The translations under genes and the position numbers were made by a program. Of a DNA stretch of 64,000 nt, positions 51,155 to 59,775 are shown one piece after another. This stretch comes from Thermohalobaculum sp963822985 (GTDB lineage Bacteria > Pseudomonadota > Alphaproteobacteria > Rhodobacterales > Rhodobacteraceae): contig CAWGJU010000018.1 in assembly GCA_963822985.1 (NCBI GenBank), positions 1-64,000 on the forward strand, read 5' to 3'. The notes under the pieces are model-generated. The model made no database searches. It worked only from the letters and a program-made list of their open reading frames with translations, and was not told the DNA's origin. How positions within the stretch are numbered: position 1 is the first letter of the stretch; each line of letters opens with the position of its first letter.

Positions 51155-53617
51155 ATGCATCTTCCCGAGCCATTCGGCGGCTGGTTTGCCGCGCGCGGCT
51201 GGACGCCGCATCCGCACCAGCTGGCGCTGTTGCGCGAGCGGGCGCCCGCCGTCTTGCTGATCGCCCCGACCGGGGCGGGCAAGACGCTGGCCGGCTTCCT
51301 GCCATCGCTGGTCGAGTTGGCGGCGCGCTTGGGCGAGGGTCGCCCTGCGGGCCGAGGCCGGGCCGGCGGGCTCCACACGCTCTATGTCTCGCCCCTGAAG
51401 GCGCTGGCCGCCGATATCGGCCGCAACCTGCGCGCGCCGGTCGCCGAGATGGAGCTACCGATCCGCATCGAGGATCGGACGGGCGACACCTCGTCTGGTG
51501 CCAAGGCCCGCCAGCGCGCCGAGCCCCCCGACATCCTGCTCACCACGCCCGAGAGCCTGGCGCTGCTGCTGTCGCAGCCCGATGCGGGGCGCATCTTCGC
51601 CGGGCTGTCCCGGATCGTGCTCGACGAGATACACGCGCTGGCCGGCGGCAAGCGCGGCGACCAGCTTTCGCTCTGCCTCGCTAGGCTGGGCTCGCTCGCG
51701 CCGGGACATCGGCTGACGGCGCTGTCGGCGACGGTCGAGAACCCCGGCGAGATCGCCGAATGGCTGGCGCCCGGCTGCCGCATCCACTTCGCCGATCCGG
51801 GGCCACCGGCCGAGGTCGGCATCCTGAACGCCGCCGGCACGCCGCCCTGGGCGGGCATGGGCGGTCGCTATGCCGCAGCCGCCGTGATGGCGCAGATCCG
51901 CGCGAACCGGACGACGATCGTATTCATCAACACGCGGGCGCAGGCCGAGCTGTTCTTCCAGGCGCTCTGGGCCGAGAACGACGAGAACCTGCCCATCGGC
52001 CTGCACCACGGCTCGCTCGGCCGCGAGGCGCGGAGCCGGGTCGAGGCGGCGATGGCGGCGGGCGAGCTGCGCGCCGTGGTGGCGACGGGCTCGCTGGACC
52101 TGGGCCTCGACTGGGGCGATGTCGCCCTGGTGATCCAGGTCGGCGCGCCCAAGAACGTCAAGCGCCTGGTCCAGCGAATCGGCCGGGCGAACCACACCTA
52201 CCACGCGCCCTCGCGCGCGCTCCTGGTGCCGGCGAACCGCTTCGAGGTGCTCGAGTGCCACGCGGCGCTCGACGCGGTGGCCGAGGGCGCGCTCGACGGC
52301 GAGCCGCTGCCGCCGGGGGGGCTGGACGTGCTCTGCCAGCACCTGTCGCTGGTCGCCTGCGCGGGGGATTTCGACGCCGATGAGCTCTATGCCGAGCTGC
52401 GGCGGGCCGGCGCCTACCGGATGCTGACGCGGGCGGATTTCGACGCCTGCCTCGAGTTCTGCGCGACCGGCGGCTATGCGCTGCGCGCCTATGAGCGCTG
52501 GCACCGGCTGGTGCGGCGGCCGGACGGGCGCTGGGGCCTGCGCGACCTGCGCGTGGCGCGGCGGCTGCGCATGAACGTCGGCACCATCGTCGCGCCCGAC
52601 TACATGAAGGTGCGCATGGGGCGGGGCGGCGTCAGTGGCCGGGGCATAGGCAGTGGCGGCGCCTATCTCGGCGAGATCGAGGAGGAGTTCGTGGCGACGC
52701 TGACGCCCGGCGACTCGTTCCTCTTCGGCGGCCAGGTCGTGCGTTACGAGCGGACGCACGAGATGACCGTGCAGGTCAGCCCCTCGCCCTCGCGCGAGCC
52801 GAAAATCGCCGTCTATTACGGCACGAAGCTGGCCACCTCGACGCTGCTCTCGCACCGGATGGTCGAGCTGATGGCGTCGCCCAAGCGCTGGCCCGCCCTG
52901 CCGGCGCCCGTGCGGGAGTGGCTGGAGCTGCAGGAGCACTATGCCCGGCTGCCCAGACCTGGGCGGCTGCTGGTCGAGACCTTTCCCCGCGCCGGCCGGC
53001 ATTTCTGCGCGATCTACGCCTTCGCCGGCAAGAACGCCAACCAGACGCTGGGCCTGCTGGTCAGCCAGCGGATGGAGGAGGCGGGGCTTGCGCCGCAAGG
53101 CTTTGTCACCAACGATTACGCGCTGCTGCTCTGGGGATTGCGCGAGGTCGCGGACCCGGTCCCGCTGCTTTCGGCCGAGGGGCTGACACGGGGCTTCGAG
53201 GACTGGCTCGCCGGCAACACGGTGATGAAGCGCACCTTTCGTAACGTCGCCATCGTCGCCGGGCTGATCGAGCGCAACGTCATCGGGCGTGGGCGGCGGA
53301 CGGGGCGCCAGACGAGCTTTTCCTCCGACATTCTCTACGACACGCTGCGCCGCTTCGACCCGGACCATCTGCTGCTGCGCATCACGCGGGACGAGGCGCT
53401 GCGCGGCCTGGTCGACTTCGGCCGGATCGAGGAGATGCTGGCGCGCGTCGAGGGGCGCATCGACCTGACGCGGGCGAGCCGGGTCACGCCGCTGGCGGCG
53501 CCGATGCTGCTCGAGATGGGGCGGGTGCCGCTGCGCGGCGGCTCGGCCGAGGATTTGGTGCTGGCCGACCAGGCGGCGCTGATGGCCGAGCTTGTCCCCG
53601 AGTTCGCGGACGGGTGA
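51155..53617 (+). CDS. Lhr-type (ligase-associated) DEXH helicase
   Basis: 820 residues from ATG 51155. Superfamily-2 motifs in order: I APTGAGKTLAGFLPS, Ia YVSPLKALAADIGRNL, Ib TTPESLALLL, II LDEIHALAGGKRGDQL, III LSATVENPGE, IV VFINTRAQAELFFQAL, V ATGSLDLGLDWGDV, VI QRIGRANH. The remaining part includes the Lhr-core winged helix and DUF4455-like C-terminal domain. In other alphaproteobacteria it is encoded next to an ATP-dependent ligase, a metallophosphatase and an exonuclease; none is present here. Confidence 0.88.
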   Translation: MHLPEPFGGWFAARGWTPHPHQLALLRERAPAVLLIAPTGAGKTLAGFLPSLVELAARLGEGRPAGRGRAGGLHTLYVSPLKALAADIGRNLRAPVAEMELPIRIEDRTGDTSSGAKARQRAEPPDILLTTPESLALLLSQPDAGRIFAGLSRIVLDEIHALAGGKRGDQLSLCLARLGSLAPGHRLTALSATVENPGEIAEWLAPGCRIHFADPGPPAEVGILNAAGTPPWAGMGGRYAAAAVMAQIRANRTTIVFINTRAQAELFFQALWAENDENLPIGLHHGSLGREARSRVEAAMAAGELRAVVATGSLDLGLDWGDVALVIQVGAPKNVKRLVQRIGRANHTYHAPSRALLVPANRFEVLECHAALDAVAEGALDGEPLPPGGLDVLCQHLSLVACAGDFDADELYAELRRAGAYRMLTRADFDACLEFCATGGYALRAYERWHRLVRRPDGRWGLRDLRVARRLRMNVGTIVAPDYMKVRMGRGGVSGRGIGSGGAYLGEIEEEFVATLTPGDSFLFGGQVVRYERTHEMTVQVSPSPSREPKIAVYYGTKLATSTLLSHRMVELMASPKRWPALPAPVREWLELQEHYARLPRPGRLLVETFPRAGRHFCAIYAFAGKNANQTLGLLVSQRMEEAGLAPQGFVTNDYALLLWGLREVADPVPLLSAEGLTRGFEDWLAGNTVMKRTFRNVAIVAGLIERNVIGRGRRTGRQTSFSSDILYDTLRRFDPDHLLLRITRDEALRGLVDFGRIEEMLARVEGRIDLTRASRVTPLAAPMLLEMGRVPLRGGSAEDLVLADQAALMAELVPEFADG

Positions 53618-53683
53618 CAATTCGAGCGGCGGCGACCGCTTTCATCCTTCCTTGACGCGGATCGGCGATCCGGCGAGCCCGCA

Positions 53684-53712
53684 TTGCCGCGCGGGTCAAC
53701 CACTGGTATAGG
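53684..53712 (+). promoter_or_regulatory. Candidate ahcY promoter
   Basis: TTGCCG (53684-53689) and TATAGG (53707-53712) with a 17-base spacer. The leader to the ahcY ATG would be about 48 bases and contains a GAGGA ribosome site at normal distance. Confidence 0.5.
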
Positions 53713-53766
53713 CGCGCGCAAACCGGCGGGATGGCCCGTCAGCATGAGATCAGCCGAGGACCACGC

Positions 53767-55170
53767 ATGAAGGACGCCGCGCACGACTACGCCGTCAGGA
53801 ACATCGAGCTCGCCGATTACGGTCGCAAGGAGATTGCGATCGCCGAAACCGAGATGCCGGGGCTGATGGCCTGCCGCGAGGAGTTCGGCGCGACGCAGCC
53901 GCTGAAGGGCGCGCGGATCGCCGGGTCCTTGCACATGACGATCCAGACTGCGGTGCTGATCGAGACGCTGGTGGCGCTGGGCGCCGAGGTGCGCTGGGCG
54001 TCGTGCAACATCTTTTCCACCCAGGACCATGCGGCGTCGGCGATCGCGGCCGCCGGCGTGCCGGTCTTTGCCCACAAGGGCGAGACGCTGAAGGAATACT
54101 GGGACTTTGCCGACCGGATCTTCCACTTTCCGGAAGGGCCGGCGAACATGATCCTCGACGATGGCGGCGACGCGACCCTCTACATCCTGATGGGCGCCCG
54201 CGTCGAGGAAGGCGAGACGGCGCTGATCGCGGACCCGCAATCCGAGGAGGAGGAATACCTCTTCGCCCAGATCCGCAAGCGCATGGCCGACTCTCCCGGT
54301 TGGTTCGTGAAGCAGCGCAAGGCGATCCGCGGCGTCTCCGAGGAGACGACGACGGGCGTCCACCGGCTTTACAAGATGATGGAGAAGGGGCACCTGCCCT
54401 TCCCGGCGATCAACGTCAACGACAGCGTCACCAAGTCGAAGTTCGACAACAAGTACGGCTGCAAGGAGTCGCTCGTCGACGGCATCCGGCGCGCCACCGA
54501 CACGATGATGGCCGGCAAGGTCGCCGTGGTCTGCGGCTATGGCGATGTCGGCAAGGGCTCGGCCGCCTCGCTTCGCGGCGCCGGCGCGCGCGTGAAGGTG
54601 ACCGAGGTCGACCCGATCTGCGCGCTGCAGGCGGCGATGGACGGCTTCGAGGTGCTGACGCTGGAGGACGCGGTCAAGACGGCAGACATCTTCATCACGG
54701 CGACCGGCAACAAGGACGTCATCCGCATCGACCACATGCGCGAGATGAAGGACATGGCGATCGTCGGCAACATCGGCCACTTCGACAACGAGATCCAGAT
54801 CGCCGCGCTGAAGAACCACAAGTGGACGAGCATCAAGGACCAGGTCGACATGGTCGAGATGCCGTCCGGCAACCGGATCATCCTGCTGTCCGAGGGGCGG
54901 CTCCTCAATCTCGGCAACGCGACGGGGCACCCCAGCTTCGTCATGTCGGCGAGCTTCACCAACCAGGTGCTGGCGCAGGTCGAGCTGTGGACCAAGGGGG
55001 AGCAGTACGAGGACAAGGTCTACGTGCTGCCCAAGCACCTGGACGAGAAGGTGGCCCGGCTGCATCTCGGCCGGATCGGCGCGCGCCTGACCGAGCTGAG
55101 CGCGGACCAGGCCGACTATATCGGCGTGACGCCGCAGGGGCCGTTCAAGACGGACGCCTACCGGTATTGA
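53767..55170 (+). CDS. ahcY: S-adenosylhomocysteine hydrolase
   Basis: 467 residues. It splits S-adenosylhomocysteine to adenosine and homocysteine with bound NAD. Visible signatures are the start YAVRNIELADYGRKEIAIAE, SCNIFSTQDHAASAIA, FDNKYGCKESLVDGIRRATD, NAD-binding VCGYGDVGKGSAASLRG, GNIGHFDNEIQI and the C-terminal KTDAYRY with its conserved Lys-Tyr end. It carries the ~40-residue insertion (YILMGARVEEGETALIADPQ) found in many proteobacterial AhcY. ATG 53767 has GAGGA six bases upstream. Intact. Confidence 0.96.
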   Translation: MKDAAHDYAVRNIELADYGRKEIAIAETEMPGLMACREEFGATQPLKGARIAGSLHMTIQTAVLIETLVALGAEVRWASCNIFSTQDHAASAIAAAGVPVFAHKGETLKEYWDFADRIFHFPEGPANMILDDGGDATLYILMGARVEEGETALIADPQSEEEEYLFAQIRKRMADSPGWFVKQRKAIRGVSEETTTGVHRLYKMMEKGHLPFPAINVNDSVTKSKFDNKYGCKESLVDGIRRATDTMMAGKVAVVCGYGDVGKGSAASLRGAGARVKVTEVDPICALQAAMDGFEVLTLEDAVKTADIFITATGNKDVIRIDHMREMKDMAIVGNIGHFDNEIQIAALKNHKWTSIKDQVDMVEMPSGNRIILLSEGRLLNLGNATGHPSFVMSASFTNQVLAQVELWTKGEQYEDKVYVLPKHLDEKVARLHLGRIGARLTELSADQADYIGVTPQGPFKTDAYRY

Positions 55171-55176
55171 GCGAAG

Positions 55177-55198
55177 GGGTGGGTGCGAGCACCCACCC
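55177..55198. repeat. Palindromic repeat family 1, copy e
   Basis: GGGTGGGTGC-GA-GCACCCACCC, perfect 10-bp arms, starting 6 bases after the ahcY stop. It could serve as the ahcY terminator, though it has no long T run. Confidence 0.85.
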
Positions 55199-55212
55199 TT
55201 CGGCCTCTGACC

Positions 55213-55449
55213 TGAGTGTTGTCGGTTCGCCCGTCGGCGGCGCTGGAAGGTTGCGAGCAGGCTGAGGTCGTCGATGTGGTCGTGGCCGGCGCCGTATTTA
55301 GGCGAAGCGCACGGGCGTGATGGCGCCGTCAGCGACCAGGTTGGCGAAGGCCGCGCCGAAGCCGAAGCCGTCGAAGGCCTCGGGTTTGATCGAAAGCAGG
55401 AAGTGCGCGCCCGGCCGCGCCACGCGCACCAGATGCCGGCCCCTGTCAC
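55213..55449 (-). pseudogene. Decayed tandem copy of the methyltransferase C-terminus
   Basis: Reading on the minus strand gives LVRVARPGAHFLLSIKPEAF, then GFGAAFANLVADGAITPVRF and a stop, then in a shifted frame AGHDHIDDLSLLATFQRR. These align one-to-one with the end of the intact neighbour (LMRVARPRALFVLSIKPEVF, FGSAFASLVAERAITPVDF, NASHDHAEDTTLLALFRRT). About 60% of residues agree. The first two thirds of the gene are missing. It is the remains of an old tandem duplication. Confidence 0.75.
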
Positions 55450-55470
55450 CCTCGGTATGTCCGAGCCGGT

Positions 55471-56115
55471 TCAGGTCCGGCGGAAGAGGGCCAGCAGCGT
55501 CGTGTCCTCGGCGTGGTCGTGGCTGGCGTTCTCGTAGATGCGCGTCCGGCGGAAATCGACGGGCGTGATCGCGCGCTCCGCGACCAGGGACGCGAAGGCC
55601 GAGCCGAAGCCCGCCTCGTCGAAGACCTCGGGCTTGATCGACAGCACGAAGAGCGCCCGCGGGCGGGCGACGCGCATCAGCTCGGGCAGGCAGACGGGGC
55701 CGACATGGCCGTGCGTGAAGGTGCCGGACGAGACCAGACCGTCATAGCTGGCGTCGTCGACCGGCAGCTTCTGCGTCAGGTCGGCGACCATGCGGCGCCG
55801 GTAGAGGCCCTTGGCGGCGGCGACGTCGAGCATCTCGCGGCTTATGTCGATGCCGTCGACCGTCAGCTCGCGCAGGTGCTCGGCCACCTGTCCCGTTCCG
55901 GCGCCGACGTCGAGCACCGGCCCCGGCGCGGCGCCGGCCTCGGCCAGAAAGGCGCGGGCCGCCTCGTGCGCGGCGACATAGCCATGCGAGCGGACGAAGG
56001 TCTCGTCATAGCTCTCGGCCCAGTCGCGATAGAGCTGCGCCAAATCAGCGGGCGTCCGCAGTGCATAGGCGCGCGCCAGATGCTCGCTCCTGTGCTCGCT
56101 CTCGGGCCCGCTCAT
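55471..56115 (-). CDS. Class I SAM-dependent methyltransferase
   Basis: 214 residues from ATG 56115. The SAM motif I is PVLDVGAGTGQVAEHLRE, motif II-like LTVDGIDISREMLDVAAAK, then LVSSGTFTHGHVGPVCLPEL. The start overlaps the stop of the DUF1330 gene by 4 bases, so the two are translationally coupled. The methyl acceptor is unknown. Proximity to ahcY, which removes the SAH product, is probably coincidental. Confidence 0.87.
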   Translation of the reverse strand: MSGPESEHRSEHLARAYALRTPADLAQLYRDWAESYDETFVRSHGYVAAHEAARAFLAEAGAAPGPVLDVGAGTGQVAEHLRELTVDGIDISREMLDVAAAKGLYRRRMVADLTQKLPVDDASYDGLVSSGTFTHGHVGPVCLPELMRVARPRALFVLSIKPEVFDEAGFGSAFASLVAERAITPVDFRRTRIYENASHDHAEDTTLLALFRRT

Positions 56116-56405
56116 CCGTCGAAGCCGTCCGCGATCAGCATGACGCCCTGCGAATTGGCCCGCCGGATGGCGAGGATCCTCTGGTAGTCGGCCGAATTGT
56201 ACCAGGCCTCGGCCGAGGCGCGGTCGGGAAAGCGGATGACGACGTGACGGCCATGCGGCATGTCGCCCTCGACGACCGTGGTTTCGCCGCCGCGCACGAG
56301 GAACTCGCCGCCAAAGGGCTCGAGGCTCGCCGGCACCTGGCAGGCATAATCCGGATAGCCCTGCGGATTGCTGACGTTCACATGGGCAATGACATAGGCA
56401 CTCAT
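56112..56405 (-). CDS. DUF1330 protein
   Basis: 97 residues. DUF1330 pattern: MSAYVIAHVNVSNPQGYPDY, GGEFLVRGGETTVVEGDMPH, RHVVIRFPDRASAEAWYNSA, YQRILAIRRANSQGVMLIAD. A small ferredoxin-like alpha/beta dimer of unknown function. Upstream of and coupled to the methyltransferase. Confidence 0.9.
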   Translation of the reverse strand: MSAYVIAHVNVSNPQGYPDYACQVPASLEPFGGEFLVRGGETTVVEGDMPHGRHVVIRFPDRASAEAWYNSADYQRILAIRRANSQGVMLIADGFDG

Positions 56406-56489
56406 TCCCGCGGCTCCTCCCGATCCGATGATGCAAGGATGCTGTCACCGAAGTGGCCGGAAGTCACGCGCGGCGTCCGAGCGGCGGCC

Positions 56490-57620
56490 TCAGACGACGT
56501 CCATGTCGCCCCAGGCGAACTGCCACGGCCCCGCGATCTCCGCCATCGGCGTGTCGAGCGGGAGACCGACAAGCGTGAACGGCTTGGGGTCGAACCGCTG
56601 CGGGACGGCGAGGAAGCCCGCTTGGGCGAGCGCGCGGGCCAAGGGCGAACCGGGCTGCGCCTCGGCGGCGGCGAGCCGGTCGCCCTCGCCGGCGGCGCGT
56701 CGCAGCGCCGCCGAGACGAGCGCGCGCGCGGCCGGCAGCGCGGCGGGGTCAATCACGGCGTCGACGATCAGGACGGCGGGCACGCCCTCGAGATCGCGCC
56801 TGGTGGTGACGATCAGCGCGGACAGGGCGCCATCGGCCTGCCAGCCGAGGAGCTCGTAGCGCCGGAACGGATGCTGCTCGTACCGCCAGCCCAGTGCCGC
56901 GGCGTCGCGGACGATGCTCGCCGGCCTGTCGTCGCGGCGGCGCTGCCAGAGCGCGTCGATGGAATCCGCGTCGGCCCCTGTCGCGAGCGCACGGACCTCG
57001 CCCCGCGGGCGTCGCCGAAAGGCGGCGGCGAGGTCGAGGGCCGTCCCGCCGAGCGCCAGGCCCAGCCGCTTGGCAAGCCCGTCCGTGGCGCCGTCCTGTG
57101 GGCCACCGCGCGAGCCATCGCGCCAAACGCCGCGCAGCGGCCGGACCATCAGGCGGGGACGCAGGATGTCGCGCCAGCCGATGCGGTCGGAGGTGACGAT
57201 CCGATAGGAATTCTGGTTCGGAAAGCCGATGCCGAAGACGAAATCTTCGGCGCGCGCCAGCTTTTCCCAGGCTTGCGCGAGGCGGAGCGCATAGCGGGCC
57301 GACGCCGCCGGGCCGATCTCGCGGTCGACCATGTAGTCCAGGCAGTGGGCGACGGCGATGTCCCGCCGGTGAAAGCGAACGCGCCTGGCGCACAGGCCCA
57401 TAAAGCCGAGCACGCGCTCGCCGCGGCGCAGCACGACGCCGCCGCCAGTGCCCGCTGGATTGGCCTCGCCGAACAGCCAGGAGAAGAAGGCCGGCGAGGT
57501 GTGCGGATGTTCCGCGCCCCACACGCCCGCGCGCAGCGCGAGCAGCCCGTCCTCGAGCGTCCCCGGGCGCCAGACCTCCGACACCGCCGCGCCCGCTCGC
57601 TGATCGCTCTCGACGGTCAT
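56490..57620 (-). CDS. GNAT-like acyltransferase-fold protein
   Basis: 376 residues. Segments such as SWLFGEANPAGTGGGVVLRR, RVLGFMGLCARRVRF, AVAHCLDYMVDREIG, ARYALRLAQAWEKLARAED and FVFGIGFPNQNSYRI resemble the GNAT-domain proteins found near polysaccharide genes. The second half repeats a similar fold (LWQRRRDDRPASIVRD, WRYEQHPFRRYELLGW), so it may hold two GNAT domains. No catalytic residue can be named. Substrate unknown. Confidence 0.6.
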   Translation of the reverse strand: MTVESDQRAGAAVSEVWRPGTLEDGLLALRAGVWGAEHPHTSPAFFSWLFGEANPAGTGGGVVLRRGERVLGFMGLCARRVRFHRRDIAVAHCLDYMVDREIGPAASARYALRLAQAWEKLARAEDFVFGIGFPNQNSYRIVTSDRIGWRDILRPRLMVRPLRGVWRDGSRGGPQDGATDGLAKRLGLALGGTALDLAAAFRRRPRGEVRALATGADADSIDALWQRRRDDRPASIVRDAAALGWRYEQHPFRRYELLGWQADGALSALIVTTRRDLEGVPAVLIVDAVIDPAALPAARALVSAALRRAAGEGDRLAAAEAQPGSPLARALAQAGFLAVPQRFDPKPFTLVGLPLDTPMAEIAGPWQFAWGDMDVV

Positions 57621-57980
57621 CCGATATCAGCACCCAAAGGCAGCGGCCCGTCACGCCCCGGCCAGGCTGGCTCGACCGGGGCATTCCCCAGAGCACCGGG
57701 AGATCGCGCGGTCAAGCCGGGCGATGAAGATGGGTTCTTGGCAATGGGCGCTGGGATGAGGGTGCCTATCGGTCGAACTTCCGGCAAAGGCGTCGCTGTA
57801 TCGGGTGATGCAGGGACACTAACGGAGCGTTTACAGAGCGATGCCTGCGGCCGGGCTGCGCCGGTCGTCAGCCCCGCGAAAGTGCCGGTCACGTCCGTGA
57901 GAGCGCAGGGGTTCGCGTGCAACCGAGACGCGCTACACATGGTAAGGAGGTTCGGACGTCGTCAAAGGAGGAACCGAGCC
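57621..57980. repeat. Intergenic region with repeat family 3
   Basis: No gene in 360 bases. At 57653-57735 lies a repeat-family-3 unit: GCCCCGG … GGCTCGA CCGGGGC hairpin, then GGGAGATCGCGCGGTCAAG and GCCGGGCGATGAAGATGG, matching 38222-38290. The rest shows nothing recognisable up to the AGGAGG site of the DUF302 gene. Confidence 0.6.
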
Positions 57981-58430
57981 ATGCGCCTTCTCGTTCTGAC
58001 CGCCGCGGCGGCGCTCGTCGCGATGCCGGCGCTTGCCCAGGACTACCTTCGCAAGTCGAGCCCCTACCCGGTCGGCGAGACCGTCGAACGGTTGCAGAGC
58101 GCCATCGAGCAGGGCGGCGCCAAGATCGTCGCCACGGTCGACCACAGCGCCGCGGCCGAGAAGGCCGGGTTGAAGCTCGACCCGGCGACCCTCCTCATCT
58201 TCGGCAATCCGGCCTTGGGCACGCCGATCATGCAGCAGGCGCCGTCGATGGCGCTGGCGCTGCCGCTGCGCATCGCGGTCTACCAGACCTCCGACGGCGG
58301 CACGGAGGTGGCCTATCCGGACCTGCAACAAATCGCCCAGGCGCATGGCGTGCCGGATGGGATGGAGGAGGTGGAGAGCGCCATCCGCTCGCTCGAGGCC
58401 CTGACCGACAAGGCCGTCCGCGAGCAGTAG
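57981..58430 (+). CDS. Secreted DUF302 protein
   Basis: 149 residues, with a signal peptide (LLVLTAAAALVAMPALAQDY) and a full DUF302 domain: YPVGETVERLQSAIEQGGAK, IVATVDHSAAAEKAGLKL, LLIFGNPALGTPIMQQAPSM, ALPLRIAVYQTSDGGTEVAY. DUF302 proteins are periplasmic or surface proteins of unknown function. A strong AGGAGG ribosome site precedes the ATG. Convergent with hisA, 1 base between the stops. Confidence 0.9.
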   Translation: MRLLVLTAAAALVAMPALAQDYLRKSSPYPVGETVERLQSAIEQGGAKIVATVDHSAAAEKAGLKLDPATLLIFGNPALGTPIMQQAPSMALALPLRIAVYQTSDGGTEVAYPDLQQIAQAHGVPDGMEEVESAIRSLEALTDKAVREQ

Positions 58431-58431
58431 G

Positions 58432-59157
58432 TCAGGAGCCGTCCAGCAAGCGCTGCGCCTCTGCCGGGTCGATGCGGCCGTCATAGAGCGCGCGGCCCGA
58501 GATCGCGCCATCGAGCGGCGTGCCGCAATCGCGCAGGGCGCGCAGATCGTCGAGCGACGAGACGCCGCCCGAGGCGATGACCGGGATGGCGACGGCGCGG
58601 GCGAGCGCCGCCGTCGCCTCGACGTTCGGGCCTCCCATGGCCCCGTCGCGCTCGATGTCCGTGTAGACGATCGCGGCAACGCCTGCGTCCTCCACCCGGC
58701 ACGCGAGATCAAGGGCGGAGAGCTCGGTCGTCTCGGCCCAGCCGGCGACGGCAACCCGGCCGCCGCGCGCATCGATGCCGACCGCGACCCGGCCCGGGAA
58801 GGCGCGGGCGGCCTCGCGGACCAGCGCCGGCTCGCGCACGGCGGCCGTGCCGAGGATGACGCGCGCCACGCCACGGCCGAGCCAGGCCTCGATTGCGGCC
58901 ATCTCGCGTATACCGCCGCCGAGCTGCGCGGGGATCGAGACCGTCGCCAGGATCGCCTCGACCGCGGCGCCGTTGACCGCCCGCCCGGCGAAAGCGCCGT
59001 CGAGGTCGACGAGGTGCAACCAGCGACAGCCCGCCGCGGCGAAGGCGCGCGCCTGCGCGGCCGGGTCGTCGTTGAAGACGGTCGCGGCGTTCATCTCGCC
59101 GCGCAGCAGGCGGACGCACTTGCCATCCTTGAGATCGATCGCGGGGTAGAGGATCAT
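58432..59157 (-). CDS. hisA: Phosphoribosylformimino-AICAR-phosphate isomerase
   Basis: 241 residues. Histidine biosynthesis TIM barrel: MILYPAIDLKDGKCVRLLRG with the catalytic Asp near residue 8, WLHLVDLDGAFAGRAVN, PAQLGGGIREMAAIEAWLG, and second catalytic Asp in AAIVYTDIERDGAMGGPNVE. Normally it lies directly after hisH and before hisF; here a three-gene plus-strand cassette separates it from hisH, and hisF is not in the window. Confidence 0.95.
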   Translation of the reverse strand: MILYPAIDLKDGKCVRLLRGEMNAATVFNDDPAAQARAFAAAGCRWLHLVDLDGAFAGRAVNGAAVEAILATVSIPAQLGGGIREMAAIEAWLGRGVARVILGTAAVREPALVREAARAFPGRVAVGIDARGGRVAVAGWAETTELSALDLACRVEDAGVAAIVYTDIERDGAMGGPNVEATAALARAVAIPVIASGGVSSLDDLRALRDCGTPLDGAISGRALYDGRIDPAEAQRLLDGS

Positions 59158-59325
59158 GACCGGCTCCCGTCCTGGCCCGCCGCCATAGCGCGCCCGAGAC
59201 CGGACGAAAACCCCGCGCGCCGCCCGCTCTCGATGCTCCGAAATCGTGATTGGGAAATCGTGATTGGACCGTGATCGCGTGCCGCGCCCATCCTTGCTGC
59301 CGCAAGGGCAATAAGAGGGGAAGCC

Positions 59326-59775
59326 ATGCGAGGCATTACGGGCGCCGTTCTGGCGGTGCTCGCAGCTTGGCCCGTCGCCGCCGCCCAGGGCGAGCGCGTG
59401 CAGGTCAAGGGCGAGATGATCGACACCTGGTGCTATTTCTCCGGCGTGATGGGCGGCCCCGAGGCGGTCGTGGGGACGGCGCACCACACATGCGCGATCT
59501 GGTGCGCGGCGGGCGGTATTCCGGTCGGCATCCGCGCCGAGGACGGGACCGTCTACATGGTCGTCAAATGGCGGGGCGATCCGGACGTCACGGGCGGCAC
59601 GTTGCTGGACCTGCAGAGCCACGACGTGGTCGCCGATGGCATCCTGCACCAGCGGGACGGCATCAACTACCTGCTGGTCGAAGAGGTCGTCGACAACGGC
59701 ATCACGAACCTCAGCCACGAGGAATTCGGGGTCACGCCCGATTTCGCCGTCCCGCCGGAGGTGACCGGCAAATGA
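59326..59775 (+). CDS. Secreted Cys/His-containing protein, SCO1 cassette gene 1
   Basis: 149 residues with a signal peptide (AVLAVLAAWPVAAAQGE). The mature protein has three cysteines and two adjacent histidines in a pattern suited to metal or haem binding: MIDTWCYFSGVMGG, then GTAHHTCAIWCAAGGIPVG. Later parts (TVYMVVKWRGDPDVTGG, LHQRDGINYLLVEEVVDN) are beta-rich. I do not recognise a named family. Its stop overlaps the next start by 4 bases. Confidence 0.65.
   Translation: MRGITGAVLAVLAAWPVAAAQGERVQVKGEMIDTWCYFSGVMGGPEAVVGTAHHTCAIWCAAGGIPVGIRAEDGTVYMVVKWRGDPDVTGGTLLDLQSHDVVADGILHQRDGINYLLVEEVVDNGITNLSHEEFGVTPDFAVPPEVTGK

Noticed and set aside
53618..53766. SAH or SAM/SAH riboswitch upstream of ahcY
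   Set aside because: The leader after the predicted promoter is only about 48 bases and lacks the conserved stems and loop bases of these classes.
53335..55449. 704-codon minus-strand frame across ahcY
   Set aside because: Shadow of ahcY; only its first part (55213-55449) is meaningful, as the decayed methyltransferase copy.
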